This document shows, in pieces, positions 25,099 through 33,685 of a DNA stretch of 48,026 nucleotides (within the stretch, counting starts at the first letter, position 1; each line of letters opens with the position of its first letter). This DNA is from Nitrospirae bacterium GWF2_44_13 (GTDB lineage Bacteria > Nitrospirota > Thermodesulfovibrionia > Thermodesulfovibrionales > UBA1546). The stretch is from contig MHEE01000006.1 of the NCBI GenBank assembly GCA_001805105.1, positions 1 through 48,026 of the forward strand. The letters run 5' to 3'. The notes under the pieces were generated by a model. That model ran no database searches. It was not told where the DNA came from and was given only the letters and a program-made list of their open reading frames with translations. The position numbers were made by a program, and so were the translations under genes.

Positions 25099-26706
25099 AT
25101 GCACAAAGGTTATCTTATTCTTGTCCTCCATGCCCACCTGCCTTATATCAGGCATCCTGAACACGAATACTTTCTTGAAGAAAACTGGCTTTACGAGGCG
25201 ATCACAGAGAGCTACATACCTCTGATTGATGTATTTGACAGGCTTCTGAACGACAATATTGATTTCAGAATTACACTCTCTCTGAGTCCGGCGCTTGTTG
25301 AGATGTTCAATGATTCTTTTCTAAGGGGAAGGTATTTGAGATATATAAACAATCTTATTGAGCTTTCGGAAAAAGAGCTTCTGAGAAACAGAGGGGATAT
25401 ATCCTTTGAGCCTCTTGCAAGGATGTATAACAACCGATTTAAAAGAGTCAGGTTTCTATACGAAGAGTCCTGCAAAAAAGACCTGGCTGCTGCCTTTAGA
25501 AGATTGGGGGAAACAGGAAAGGTTGAGATTATAACCACTGCTGCCACTCACTCGTATTTGCCTGTCCTGAGTATATATCCTCAGGCAGTAAGGGCTCAGC
25601 TAAGGGTTGCAAAGGAAAATCACATAAAAAACTTCGGGAAAGCGCCTGCCGGGGTATGGCTGCCTGAATGCGGCTATTACGATGGGGCAGACGGATTGTT
25701 GGCAGAAGCAGGCATAAAATTCTTTTTTATGGATACACATGGAATACTGAACGGAACGCCAACGCCGAGATACGGCGTATACAAGCCTGCGCACTGCCCT
25801 TCAGGAGTCAGCGCATTCGGAAGGGATATTGAGTCATCAAAACAGGTCTGGAGTTCAATAGAAGGCTATCCGGGGGATTTTGCTTACAGGGAGTTTTACA
25901 GGGATGCCGGATTTGACCTGCCGATGGATTATGTCAAACCACACATACATCCCGACGGCATAAGAATATATACAGGCATAAAATACTATCGGATAACAGG
26001 CAAGACAGAAAATAAGATGCCTTATGTAAGAGAACAGGCGTTAGTAAAAGCAGAAGAGCATGCTGAAAACTTTATGCTCAGCAAGAAGCGCCAGATAGAG
26101 TTTCTGTACAACAATGTGGGGTTTAAGCCCGCGATAACAGCTCCCTATGATACCGAACTTTTCGGACACTGGTGGTTTGAAGGGCCGGACTGGCTTGATT
26201 TCCTTATTAGAAAAATTGCGCGTACGCAAGATGTCTTTAGGACCATTACGCCGTCAGAATATTTAAGTGAACATAATGAGCTTCAGCGCATAGAGCCTTC
26301 AATGTCAAGCTGGGGCTATAAAGGGTATAACGAGGTGTGGCTTAACAGTTCAAACAGCTGGATTTACAGGCATCAGCACAGGGCAGCCGAAAAAATGACA
26401 GAGCTTGCAAATATGTTCCCTCATGCCGAAGGGCTGCTGAGGAGGGCGCTTAATCAGGCTGCAAGAGAAGTTCTTCTGTCACAGCATAGTGATTGGGCAT
26501 TTATAATAAAAACAGGCGCAGCAGCAGAATATGCGTCAAGTCGGCTTACTGGGCACATAGAGAGTTTTAACGGTTTATACGCGGCAATCAGGAAAGGCGA
26601 TATAGACGAGGCGCAGCTATCAGAGATTGAGAATAAAGATAACCCATTTCCGGAGATAGATTATCGCGCCTATTCAGACAGCGAAAGAAGGTTGTCAAAA
26701 GGATAA
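25099..26706 (+). CDS. GH57 family 1,4-alpha-glucan branching enzyme
   Basis: 535 residues, the length of the Thermus-type GH57 branching enzymes. Motif 1 is HAHLP (11-15), motif 3 GVWLPECGY with the catalytic nucleophile Glu190, and motif 4 APYDTELFGHWWFEGP with the acid/base Asp351. It makes alpha-1,6 branches in glycogen. The first 65 bases are duplicated in the chimeric ORF next to mutL. There is no clear Shine-Dalgarno before ATG 25099. The 3' end overlaps the convergent LysR gene by 37 bp. Confidence 0.92.
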   Translation: MHKGYLILVLHAHLPYIRHPEHEYFLEENWLYEAITESYIPLIDVFDRLLNDNIDFRITLSLSPALVEMFNDSFLRGRYLRYINNLIELSEKELLRNRGDISFEPLARMYNNRFKRVRFLYEESCKKDLAAAFRRLGETGKVEIITTAATHSYLPVLSIYPQAVRAQLRVAKENHIKNFGKAPAGVWLPECGYYDGADGLLAEAGIKFFFMDTHGILNGTPTPRYGVYKPAHCPSGVSAFGRDIESSKQVWSSIEGYPGDFAYREFYRDAGFDLPMDYVKPHIHPDGIRIYTGIKYYRITGKTENKMPYVREQALVKAEEHAENFMLSKKRQIEFLYNNVGFKPAITAPYDTELFGHWWFEGPDWLDFLIRKIARTQDVFRTITPSEYLSEHNELQRIEPSMSSWGYKGYNEVWLNSSNSWIYRHQHRAAEKMTELANMFPHAEGLLRRALNQAAREVLLSQHSDWAFIIKTGAAAEYASSRLTGHIESFNGLYAAIRKGDIDEAQLSEIENKDNPFPEIDYRAYSDSERRLSKG

Positions 26707-27593
26707 GCCCTAAGATATGACAGGAACTCATCCACTGCATGGGACGATATCGCCTTTTTCTGGAAGATTAAGGAGAAATCCCTCAGCATTTTCTCTTCTT
26801 TAAAGCTCAAAGGCCTTAACGTCCCGTATTTGATTTCTTTTCTTACAGCCCATCTTGACACAATGGCAATGCCCATGCCATTTTCAACCGATTCCTTTAT
26901 TGCTTCTGTGCTCCCCAACACCATGGAAATCATCATATTCTGAGGAATGATGCTGTATTTGCCGAGGTATTTTTCTATTACCTGCCTTGTGCCTGACCCT
27001 TCCTCTCTGAATATGAAGGGTTCTTTAGTAATTTCAAAGATAGAGATAGTTCTCTTTTTGGCCCATGGATGAACCGGAGGCACGATAAGCGCAAGCTCAT
27101 CACTGACAAGTTTATCAACAACCATCTTCTGCCTTGCGACATCTCCCTCTACAAGTCCAATATCAATATTGCCGGCATTCAACAACTCCACCACCCGCTT
27201 TGTGTTGCCGACAAGAAGGTGCATTTTTATTTTTGGGTGTGTCTTTCTGAAGGCTGCGATGACTCCGGGCATGAGGTAGTTTCCTATGGTTGAACTTGCG
27301 CCGACACTTATGCTGCCTTTCACGAAACCTGTTATTTCGCCTATGTTCTTTTCAGCAGCAGCATAAAGATTAAGTATCTCCTTTGCATACTTGTAGAGCA
27401 TCTCCCCCGCAGGCGTGAGGGTGACTGTATTGCTGGCCCTGTCAAAGAGTTTTGTCTCATATGTCTCCTCAATTGCCTGGATTAAAAGGCTGACAGCAGG
27501 CTGGGTGAGATATATTATCTCGGATGCCTTGGAAAAACTCTTTGTCTCCGCAACTGTGCAGAAAACCTTTAGCTTATGATCTTCCATGCCCAT
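26670..27593 (-). CDS. LysR-type transcriptional regulator
   Basis: 307 residues: an N-terminal winged helix-turn-helix (KSFSKASEIIYLTQPAVSLLIQAIEETYETKLFDR, about 18-53) and a two-lobe effector-binding domain starting near residue 92 (GSISVGASSTIGNYLMP). The closest look is to CysB/CbbR-like members; the effector is unknown. LysR genes often control a divergent neighbour, but here the upstream neighbour is rnhA on the same strand, so the target is not evident. It converges with and overlaps the GH57 gene. Confidence 0.9.
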   Translation of the reverse strand: MGMEDHKLKVFCTVAETKSFSKASEIIYLTQPAVSLLIQAIEETYETKLFDRASNTVTLTPAGEMLYKYAKEILNLYAAAEKNIGEITGFVKGSISVGASSTIGNYLMPGVIAAFRKTHPKIKMHLLVGNTKRVVELLNAGNIDIGLVEGDVARQKMVVDKLVSDELALIVPPVHPWAKKRTISIFEITKEPFIFREEGSGTRQVIEKYLGKYSIIPQNMMISMVLGSTEAIKESVENGMGIAIVSRWAVRKEIKYGTLRPLSFKEEKMLRDFSLIFQKKAISSHAVDEFLSYLRAYPFDNLLSLSE

Positions 27594-27630
27594 AACTTTT
27601 GTTAATTATAAAATAAAACAAAAAAATAAT

Positions 27631-28050
27631 TCAATGACAGGTTTTAGCTGCTGCTTTTTTCGCAAGGGCGTCTGCTTTTTTATTCTGTTCTCTGGGGATA
27701 TGACTGATAGTGTAAGCCTTAAAAGACTTCAGGTGCGATAGCGCTTCCTGATACAGCGCTTGCAGATGTTCATTTTTTACCTTATAGCTTCCTTGTATCT
27801 GTTTCACGATAAGCTCAGAATCAAGAAATATCTTTAGGTTTTCAGCCTTCAGCGCTTTTGCTCTGGAAAGCCCCTTTATAAGGGCCGTGTATTCTGCAAT
27901 GTTATTTGTTGCTGTTCCGATGTGTTCCGATATCTCGTATGTCTTGCCTTCAAGGAGAAGGACTGCGCCAATGCCTGATTCCCCGGGATTCCCGCTGGAT
28001 GCTCCGTCACAGTATAAAATACCTTCTCCCGGGCAGTTCGGGGCTTTCAT
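27631..28050 (-). CDS. rnhA: Ribonuclease HI
   Basis: 139 residues from ATG 28050, which overlaps the stop of the upstream gene (ATGA); the frame is open 15 codons further. Catalytic carboxylates: Asp15 in YCDGASSGNPG, Glu53 in NNIAEYTAL, Asp77 in FLDSELIVKQ and Asp127 in KKADALAKKA. It cuts the RNA strand of RNA:DNA hybrids. Coupled to the CT398-type zinc-ribbon gene, a frequent pair. Confidence 0.93.
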   Translation of the reverse strand: MKAPNCPGEGILYCDGASSGNPGESGIGAVLLLEGKTYEISEHIGTATNNIAEYTALIKGLSRAKALKAENLKIFLDSELIVKQIQGSYKVKNEHLQALYQEALSHLKSFKAYTISHIPREQNKKADALAKKAAAKTCH

Positions 28051-28760
28051 TCGCCGCTTTCTTTCCAGTAGAGGATTCTGTCGCACTGCTGGCACTGAAT
28101 TATCTCAATATTTTTCTTCAGCTCAACAAACATCTGCGGCGGTATGTTCATATTGCAGCCCTGACATATCTCATCCCTTGCCTCTACTACCGCAAGCCCA
28201 TTGCATTTTTCAAGCAAGGCCATATAATTACCGTACACATCAGGGTCAATCTTATCGGCTATCGCTATGCGCCTGACCTTGAGTTCTCCCATCTCCTTTT
28301 CTGCTTCCGCTATCTCCTGATCAACCTCTTTTCTGAAGGCCTCCACCTTATCTTTTTCGGCTTTCATTTTAAGCTCTTCAGCCTTTACCTCTTTTGCTGC
28401 AGCCTCAATGGCTTCCATAACGGAGAGTATCTCATCCTCTATCGCATACCGCTCTTTCTCTATGGTTTCAATCTCTTTAAGATGCGCCTGATATTCCTTG
28501 TTGGTTTTTATATCTGAAGCGCGGGCCTTTATTTTCTTTATCTTTTCATTTATATCCTCAATTCCCTTCTCCTTGTCCTTTTTTTTCTTCTCAAGAAGTT
28601 CGCATTTCTGTTTTTCTTTTTCATAGAGAGACCGGATTTCTTTAAATAATTTTTCAGCTGACGAGAGCTTGGAGGGCAGCGAATCAATAACGGCTTTTTT
28701 TCTTATGATAGTGGAATCTGCTTCTTGAAGTTCGATAAGTAGTCTTATGTTTTCTGGCAC
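28047..28760 (-). CDS. CT398-type coiled-coil zinc-ribbon protein (DUF164)
   Basis: 237 residues: a long charged coiled coil (about 10-180) and a C-terminal zinc ribbon CQGCNMNIPPQ...IQCQQCDRILYW. Family members dimerise as long hairpins. Proposed roles involve nucleic-acid processing; none is established. First gene of the pair with rnhA. Confidence 0.9.
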   Translation of the reverse strand: MPENIRLLIELQEADSTIIRKKAVIDSLPSKLSSAEKLFKEIRSLYEKEKQKCELLEKKKKDKEKGIEDINEKIKKIKARASDIKTNKEYQAHLKEIETIEKERYAIEDEILSVMEAIEAAAKEVKAEELKMKAEKDKVEAFRKEVDQEIAEAEKEMGELKVRRIAIADKIDPDVYGNYMALLEKCNGLAVVEARDEICQGCNMNIPPQMFVELKKNIEIIQCQQCDRILYWKESGE

Positions 28761-28778
28761 GCACCCTCCACCAACAGA

Positions 28779-28868
28779 AGTTAAAAGTTAAGAGTTTAAA
28801 ATTAAAAGTTGCTATATAGGAATCCGGAGTTTTAAATTTCAACTTCTAACTTTTCACTTTTAACTCTA
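28779..28868. repeat. Low-complexity word spacer (inverted)
   Basis: AAGTTAAAAGTTAAGAGTTTAAA words on the left and AACTTCTAACTTTTCACTTTTAACT words on the right form a loose inverted repeat around a GC-poor centre, between the tRNA gene and the zinc-ribbon gene. As RNA it could fold into a long weak hairpin. Confidence 0.55.
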
Positions 28869-28889
28869 ATTCCGCAAAGCGAAATTAGT

Positions 28890-28965
28890 TGGTGGGCCCA
28901 CCAGGACTCGAACCTGGGACCAACCGGTTATGAGCCGGTAGCTCTACCAACTGAGCTATGGGCCC
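28890..28965 (-). tRNA. tRNA with CAT anticodon (Met, or Ile2 with lysidine)
   Basis: 76 nt including an encoded CCA. Acceptor arms GGGCCC/GGGCCC, D arm AGCTCAGTTGGTAGAGCT, anticodon stem-loop ACCGG-CTCATAA-CCGGT with anticodon CAT, and T arm CCAGGTTCGAGTCCTGG are all present. Elongator Met is the default reading. The GGGCCCATAGCTCAG 5' half also resembles tRNA-Ile2, which is read after lysidine modification of C34. Confidence 0.95.
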
Positions 28966-28976
28966 TGCAAGTAGTA

Positions 28977-29006
28977 ATTGTAAATTTTAAGGAGCATTTT
29001 GGTCAA
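28977..29006 (-). promoter_or_regulatory. Putative tRNA promoter
   Basis: On the minus strand, TTGACC (29006-29001) and TACAAT (28982-28977) are 18 bp apart and about 11 bases from the mature tRNA 5' end. Confidence 0.5.
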
Positions 29007-29015
29007 GTGCGAATT

Positions 29016-29466
29016 GTCACAGTGTCAAGGCAAAATAGAAATGTGCTATTTTATGCTGCTACCTCCAAAGGAGGGTTGTTTGTCTTTGCTGCCGATTTTC
29101 TGTATGTTTTTCTCCATGGGTGATCCTGTGGAGAGATATATGTTGTTGGTCTGCGCCTTTTCATCTTTTGCTCTTTTGGCTTCATTTCTGGTCTCTGCTG
29201 AATGCTTTTGAACTTCACTCCCTTGCCATTATTTGTTATCTGCATTGTCCCGTCTATATGTCCCTCTGCTATTGCCTTCTTGTTTGTGATTGCCTCCTCT
29301 ATTTGATAGAGATTCCTGTTATGTGAGATTGTAAGGTCGTCCCTTGCCGAGCGCCCCGTCCTGATGTATCTCTGAAAGCTGTATTGTTCCTTAATATGTG
29401 TAAAATCTGAAATATGCCTTATAGGACATTTCTATTTTGGCGCAATAGGACATTATCATGTTGGCG
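29016..29466 (-). mobile_element. Internally deleted transposon remnant (HPWR-type transposase)
   Basis: Inverted ends: CAAAATAGAAATGT (from about 29030) and its complement (to about 29442), with 19 of 21 bases matching. Between them the minus strand is open as the C-terminal third of a transposase, readable from near 29420 through SFQRYIRTGRSARDDLTISH and LYQIEEAITNKKAIAEGHIDG to the tail YISPQDHPWRKTYRK, ending at 29051. The catalytic DDE core is gone, so this is a non-autonomous remnant. The HPWR tail suggests an ISNCY/IS481-like source. The right end reaches into the stop of korD. This element fills the 490-bp gap between the tRNA and korD. Confidence 0.65.
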
Positions 29467-29728
29467 TTACAGCCTTTTTCTTCCTACTCTCCTTGGCGAG
29501 TCCCGACCTGTCGGGATTGTTTTCTGCCCATACCTCTATCGCGAGTTCAGGACACATCTGGGCGCATAACGCGCATCCGGTGCATTTCCCCATGTGTTCA
29601 GGATGCGCAGTGAAATATCCCATTTTGTTGAATTGCTCTTCAATTACTATAACTCCTTTAGGACAGGACATCACACAGTATTTACAGCCCTTGCACAATT
29701 GGTTGTCTATTGCGATTTTTCCTTTCAT
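29456..29728 (-). CDS. 2x[4Fe-4S] ferredoxin, KorD/OorD type
   Basis: 90 residues with two cluster motifs, CKGCKYCVMSCP (12-23) and CTGCALCAQMCP (about 50-61), and the C-terminal ELAIEVWAENNP typical of the delta subunit of 2-oxoglutarate:ferredoxin oxidoreductase. The alpha/beta/gamma subunit genes are not downstream: a transposon remnant follows. The last four residues (VTPT) come from the transposon end; the copy in the chimeric ORF ends at KKKA. It overlaps recN by 4 nt. Either an isolated ferredoxin or a displaced kor operon gene. Confidence 0.85.
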   Translation of the reverse strand: MKGKIAIDNQLCKGCKYCVMSCPKGVIVIEEQFNKMGYFTAHPEHMGKCTGCALCAQMCPELAIEVWAENNPDRSGLAKESRKKKAVTPT

Positions 29729-31368
29729 GCGCTCCTTGCAAGCAGTTCTCCTGCGTGTTTTAAAGATACATCAGTTATCTTGCCGCTGAGCATGCGTGCT
29801 ATCTCAGCCGTGCGTTCATCTGGAGTGAGCTCCTTTATTTTTACGGAAGTGCTGTCTTTTTTCTGGGACTTTTCTGTCATTATATGAAAATCCGCTGCAG
29901 ATGCTATCTGAGGAAGGTGAGTTATGCATATAACCTGATGAGCCTTTGAAAGCCTTTTTAATTTCATGCCTACACTTTCAGCTGTTCGTCCCCCTATTCC
30001 AGCGTCAATCTCGTCAAATATAAGCACAGGGATGCTGTCAACGTCGGCAAGTATATTCTTCAGCGCAAGCATTATCCTTGAGAGTTCTCCTCCTGAAGCA
30101 ACCCTTGCCAGAGCCTTAAGAGGCTCTCCGGGGTTTGCTGAAAAAAGGAATTCAATTATATCAATGCCTGTGGAAGACAGCGGAGACGGCGTGACATCAA
30201 CTCTGAATCCGGCCTTTTCAAATGCAAGCTCTTTCAGTATCTTTTCTACCGCCTTACCTATGTCTTTTGCTGTCTGTTTTCTTTTTTCTGACAGATGTGT
30301 TGCTTCACTCAGGAGTTTTTCTTCCTTTTCTCTGAGTTGATTTTCAAGTATGTCAATTTTTTCATCAGAATGTTTTAAGGTTGAGAGTTCTTTTTCTGCC
30401 TCATCCCTGTAGCTGATTATTGAGTCAGCGCCGTCTCCGTATTTTTTCTCAAGTTTTTTTATGGTTTCAAGCCTTTCCTCTATGGTTTCAAGCCGCTTTG
30501 GGTCAAGGTCATATTTTTCCTTGAACCCCCTCAAAGACACTGCCCCGTCTTCAAGCAGAGGCTTTGCCGACTCCAGGAGGCCGAGAGTTTCATTAATGCC
30601 CGGGTCTATGGAAGCCATCTCGCGAAGTTTTGAGATTACACCATCCAGTTTTTCTGTGCATGCGCCTTCCGATGAGTAGAGCATTGTATATGCTGTTTCT
30701 ACAAGTTCGTTCAGCTTATTCAGGTTTGAAAGTATGACCTTCTCTTCTTCCAGAGCTTCCTTTTCCCCTTTTTTAAGCGAGGCAGAGTCTATTTCATTTA
30801 TCTGGAAACTCAGAAGGTCGATCCGCTGCATTCGTTCCTTCACATTTTCCTTAAGTTTGCCAAGTTCTTTTTTGAGCGACTGAACTTCATGGAACAGCGC
30901 CTCAACTTCTGCCCTTTTGTCGTGGAGTTTGCCGTAAAAATCCAGAAGGGTTCTCTGGTTATCCGTTGAAAGCAGGCTTTGGTGTTCATGCTGCCCGTGC
31001 ATGTCAACGAGAGTTTTGCCTATTGCGGACAGGCTCTGCATGTTAACAAGCGAATCGTTTATATAGGCCCTGCTCTTCCCTGCGGATGAGATATTCCGCC
31101 TTATTACAATCCCGTCTTCGGAGATAATGCCCATTTCCGTAAGCATCGGATGGCCTGACACTTCAAAAAACGCCTCAACAGACGCTTCATCCTTCCCGCT
31201 TTTAATCATCCCAGTCTGTGCCCTTTCTCCAAGCGCAAGGCCGAGGGCGTCGACAATTATCGATTTTCCCGCGCCTGTCTCTCCTGTTAAGACATTCAGG
31301 CCGGTTTCGAATTTTATTTTGAGGTCATCAATTATAGCGAGATTTTTTATCCTGAGTTCTTTAAGCAT
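29725..31368 (-). CDS. recN: DNA repair protein RecN
   Basis: 547 residues of SMC-like architecture: Walker A GETGAGKS (29-36), a central coiled coil (about 150-375), then the ABC signature region (ALARVASGGELSRIMLALK) and Walker B VLIFDEIDAGIGG. RecN helps hold broken DNA ends during double-strand break repair. The upstream 80 bp contains CAGTGTCAGT/CACTGACAC words. Confidence 0.95.
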   Translation of the reverse strand: MLKELRIKNLAIIDDLKIKFETGLNVLTGETGAGKSIIVDALGLALGERAQTGMIKSGKDEASVEAFFEVSGHPMLTEMGIISEDGIVIRRNISSAGKSRAYINDSLVNMQSLSAIGKTLVDMHGQHEHQSLLSTDNQRTLLDFYGKLHDKRAEVEALFHEVQSLKKELGKLKENVKERMQRIDLLSFQINEIDSASLKKGEKEALEEEKVILSNLNKLNELVETAYTMLYSSEGACTEKLDGVISKLREMASIDPGINETLGLLESAKPLLEDGAVSLRGFKEKYDLDPKRLETIEERLETIKKLEKKYGDGADSIISYRDEAEKELSTLKHSDEKIDILENQLREKEEKLLSEATHLSEKRKQTAKDIGKAVEKILKELAFEKAGFRVDVTPSPLSSTGIDIIEFLFSANPGEPLKALARVASGGELSRIMLALKNILADVDSIPVLIFDEIDAGIGGRTAESVGMKLKRLSKAHQVICITHLPQIASAADFHIMTEKSQKKDSTSVKIKELTPDERTAEIARMLSGKITDVSLKHAGELLARSA

Positions 31369-31451
31369 TGTTCCAAAAATGTGACAGTGTCAGTTTTCAG
31401 TGTTAGTTACTGATACTATTCACTGACACAGTTCACTGTATATGGCTTATT

Positions 31452-32180
31452 TCACTTTTTAAGAATAGTTCTGAGCTCCCTTGCATTTTTCGGAGCATAA
31501 CCACCGGCTTCATTATTGAAATACAGGAAAACGTCTTTGCCGTCTTTCAGAAATTTGTTTATGGCCTTTGCATCTGCTTTGAGCTGTTCAACTGTATAGC
31601 CATAGGCGTATTCCCCGTCGGCGCCGTGCCTCCTGATATATACGAAATCAGCAGTCGCAGGCGTGCCGCATAAAAAATCGGGCCAATCAGCGAGGCACAA
31701 TGCTGTATTGTTTTCCCCGAGAAGCGATATAATCTGTCTGTTTATCCAGCTTTTATCCCTGAATTCAAAGGTGTTTCTCACTTTATATTGGCTTAGCGCC
31801 TCAAGAAAATCTTTCAGTTTGCCGGTATCTGCCTTAAAGTCAGGAGGAAACTGCCACAGGACAACCCCAAGTTTCTCTCTAAGGGCGGTTATTCTTGAAA
31901 AGAATACATCCAGAGGTTCGGCAGGAGATTTTAATTTTTTTACATGGGTTATAAACCTGCTTCCCTTAAGTGAGATTATAAAGTCTTTGGGTGTTTCGCT
32001 GTACCACTTTGAAAATGTCTCTTTTTCGGGGACCCTGTGAAAAGTAACGTCAAGCTCAACAGTTGCGAATTTCCTGCAATAGTATTCAAGCCACTGTCTT
32101 TTGGAGAGTTCATTAGGATAGAATTTCCCCTGCCAGTCATCGTACAGGAAACCACTGCACCCTATCTTCACACAAGGCAT
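31452..32180 (-). CDS. DUF72 family protein (YecE-like)
   Basis: 242 residues from ATG 32180; the frame extends five codons upstream, and neither start has a good ribosome binding site. Family marks are KIGCSGFLYDDWQGKFYP at the N-terminus, VELDVTFHRVP, VVLWQFPPDFK, TFEFRDKSW and FLYFNNEAGGYAPKNA at the C-terminus. DUF72 is a TIM-barrel-like family without established biochemistry. Single gene. Confidence 0.88.
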   Translation of the reverse strand: MPCVKIGCSGFLYDDWQGKFYPNELSKRQWLEYYCRKFATVELDVTFHRVPEKETFSKWYSETPKDFIISLKGSRFITHVKKLKSPAEPLDVFFSRITALREKLGVVLWQFPPDFKADTGKLKDFLEALSQYKVRNTFEFRDKSWINRQIISLLGENNTALCLADWPDFLCGTPATADFVYIRRHGADGEYAYGYTVEQLKADAKAINKFLKDGKDVFLYFNNEAGGYAPKNARELRTILKK

Positions 32181-32340
32181 AAAACATTGTATCATATAAC
32201 TGCCCTATATTGAAAGGTTTTTTACTCTCATGAGAGGGCAAAACAGAGTAAACAGTATGGATTTAAGGGGTATGCAGAGAAGACTTTGATGGAAAATTAG
32301 ATGCAGGTGGTTTTATAATAATACATTCAGGAGGGTTTTT

Positions 32341-33555
32341 ATGGCTGATATAAAGAGAATCGGAATTATCACAAGCGGCGGAGACTGCGGAGGCTTAAAT
32401 GCAGTTATCAAGAGCGCTGCTCGGGAGGCCTATGCTCATGGAATTGAAACCGTAGTAATACCGAACGGTTATGCAGGACTTTATAACCTCGTTGACCTTG
32501 AAAATGTTGTAGTTCTGAATGCGGAGAGGGTAAGCCGCATTGAGGCATCCCTTGCAGGGTCCGAGGCAGGGCATTCAAGGGTAAAGATAAGCAAGATAAA
32601 AGACCCTAATACTTATGACAGGATTAAAGCAGGGCTTAAAAAGTTTAAAATAGACGCCCTGATTATAAGCGGCGGCGACGATACCGGAAGCGTTGTCATC
32701 GACCTGAATTCTCACGGCATACCTTGTGTTCATGTGCCTAAGACCATGGACCTGGACCTTCAGCCTTACAGTGTCGGAGGAGATTCTGCGGTAAACAGGA
32801 TAGCTCTTTTTACAAGGGACATAAAAACAACAGGGATGAGCCACAACAGGATTATTGTGATGGAAGTTTTCGGCAGATACGTGGGGCACACCGCCCTGCG
32901 CGGGGGCGTGGGCGCGGAGGCTGACTGCATCCTTCTTCCTGAGGTGCCTGTTGATTTTGATGTTGTCTATGAGCATATGAAGGCCACATACTTTGCGCGT
33001 GTGGAGAGGAGCGATGTTAAGGCAGGAACATATATTATTGTTGCGGCAGAGGGCATCAAGACCGCAAGTGGCGAGCTTCTCTATGACGAATCCGCCGGAG
33101 TAGATGCCTTTGGCCATAAGAAACTTGCAGGAGCAGGGAAATACGTAAAACAGCAGCTTGAAAAGAGACTGAAGGCAGACCCTGCTGTCAAAGAGTTTAT
33201 GAAGAGGGCGGGGATGTATGCGCCGGGTGTTTATGAGATACCCGAAGTCAGAGAAGTAATGCCGGGCCACCTTGTGCGTTCAGGGCCCTCGTCTGCTTAT
33301 GACGTTAATTTCGGGCAGAGGGCAGGGGCAGCCTCAGTACTGCTGTTGCTTGAAAGCAAGACAGGCAATACAGTGGTTGATGTGGAAGGCAGCAAGATAT
33401 TTTATATCGCTACATCAGAGGCTATAAAGAGAAGGGAAGTGGATATCAGCGAATTAGCGCTGTTTGAAAGCCTCGGCACCTGCTTTGGAAGAAAACCCGG
33501 GAAATTCGGATACGAGCTTGTGGAAACTAAAGGGGTGCCCAAAAGGCATCTATAA
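32341..33555 (+). CDS. 6-phosphofructokinase, PPi-type active site
   Basis: 404 residues, longer than E. coli PfkA. The phosphoryl-donor region reads SGGDCGG at 12-18. The GGDGS motif of ATP enzymes is GGDDT at 111-115, and the PGTIDND motif is PKTMDLDL at 133-140. Asp and Lys at these two places are the known marks of pyrophosphate-dependent enzymes, so reversible PPi-PFK is the best prediction. The Asn of TIDND is replaced by Leu, which is unusual. AGGAGG precedes ATG 32341. The gene is alone and ends in a perfect 18-bp palindrome. Confidence 0.9.
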   Translation: MADIKRIGIITSGGDCGGLNAVIKSAAREAYAHGIETVVIPNGYAGLYNLVDLENVVVLNAERVSRIEASLAGSEAGHSRVKISKIKDPNTYDRIKAGLKKFKIDALIISGGDDTGSVVIDLNSHGIPCVHVPKTMDLDLQPYSVGGDSAVNRIALFTRDIKTTGMSHNRIIVMEVFGRYVGHTALRGGVGAEADCILLPEVPVDFDVVYEHMKATYFARVERSDVKAGTYIIVAAEGIKTASGELLYDESAGVDAFGHKKLAGAGKYVKQQLEKRLKADPAVKEFMKRAGMYAPGVYEIPEVREVMPGHLVRSGPSSAYDVNFGQRAGAASVLLLLESKTGNTVVDVEGSKIFYIATSEAIKRREVDISELALFESLGTCFGRKPGKFGYELVETKGVPKRHL

Positions 33556-33571
33556 CCGATCAATTTAGATC

Positions 33572-33611
33572 CTTAACTCCGTTAGAAAGAAAGCTTTCTA
33601 ACGGAGTTAAG
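33572..33611. terminator. Perfect 18-bp inverted repeat after pfk
   Basis: Arms 33572-33589 and 33594-33611 match over all 18 bases (CTTAACTCCGTTAGAAAG and its complement) around an AAAG loop. It lies 17 bp after the pfk stop and before the convergent DgkA-PAP2 gene. There is no U-tract, so it may stop both convergent transcripts by another route or protect 3' ends. Confidence 0.6.
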
Positions 33612-33685
33612 AAATGATTCTGTCAGGTGGTAGAAGCAGTTACCTGAGAAAAAATACAGCAGCGCTTCCGACACGGATTGCTTAA

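Noticed and set aside
27906-28517. 203-codon plus-strand hydrophobic ORF
   Set aside because: A shadow of the coiled-coil zinc-ribbon gene; the Leu/Phe richness comes from complementing Lys/Glu codons.
32575-33270. 231-codon minus-strand ORF opposite pfk
   Set aside because: Rich in Cys/His/Tyr with no family pattern; pfk on the plus strand is complete and certain.
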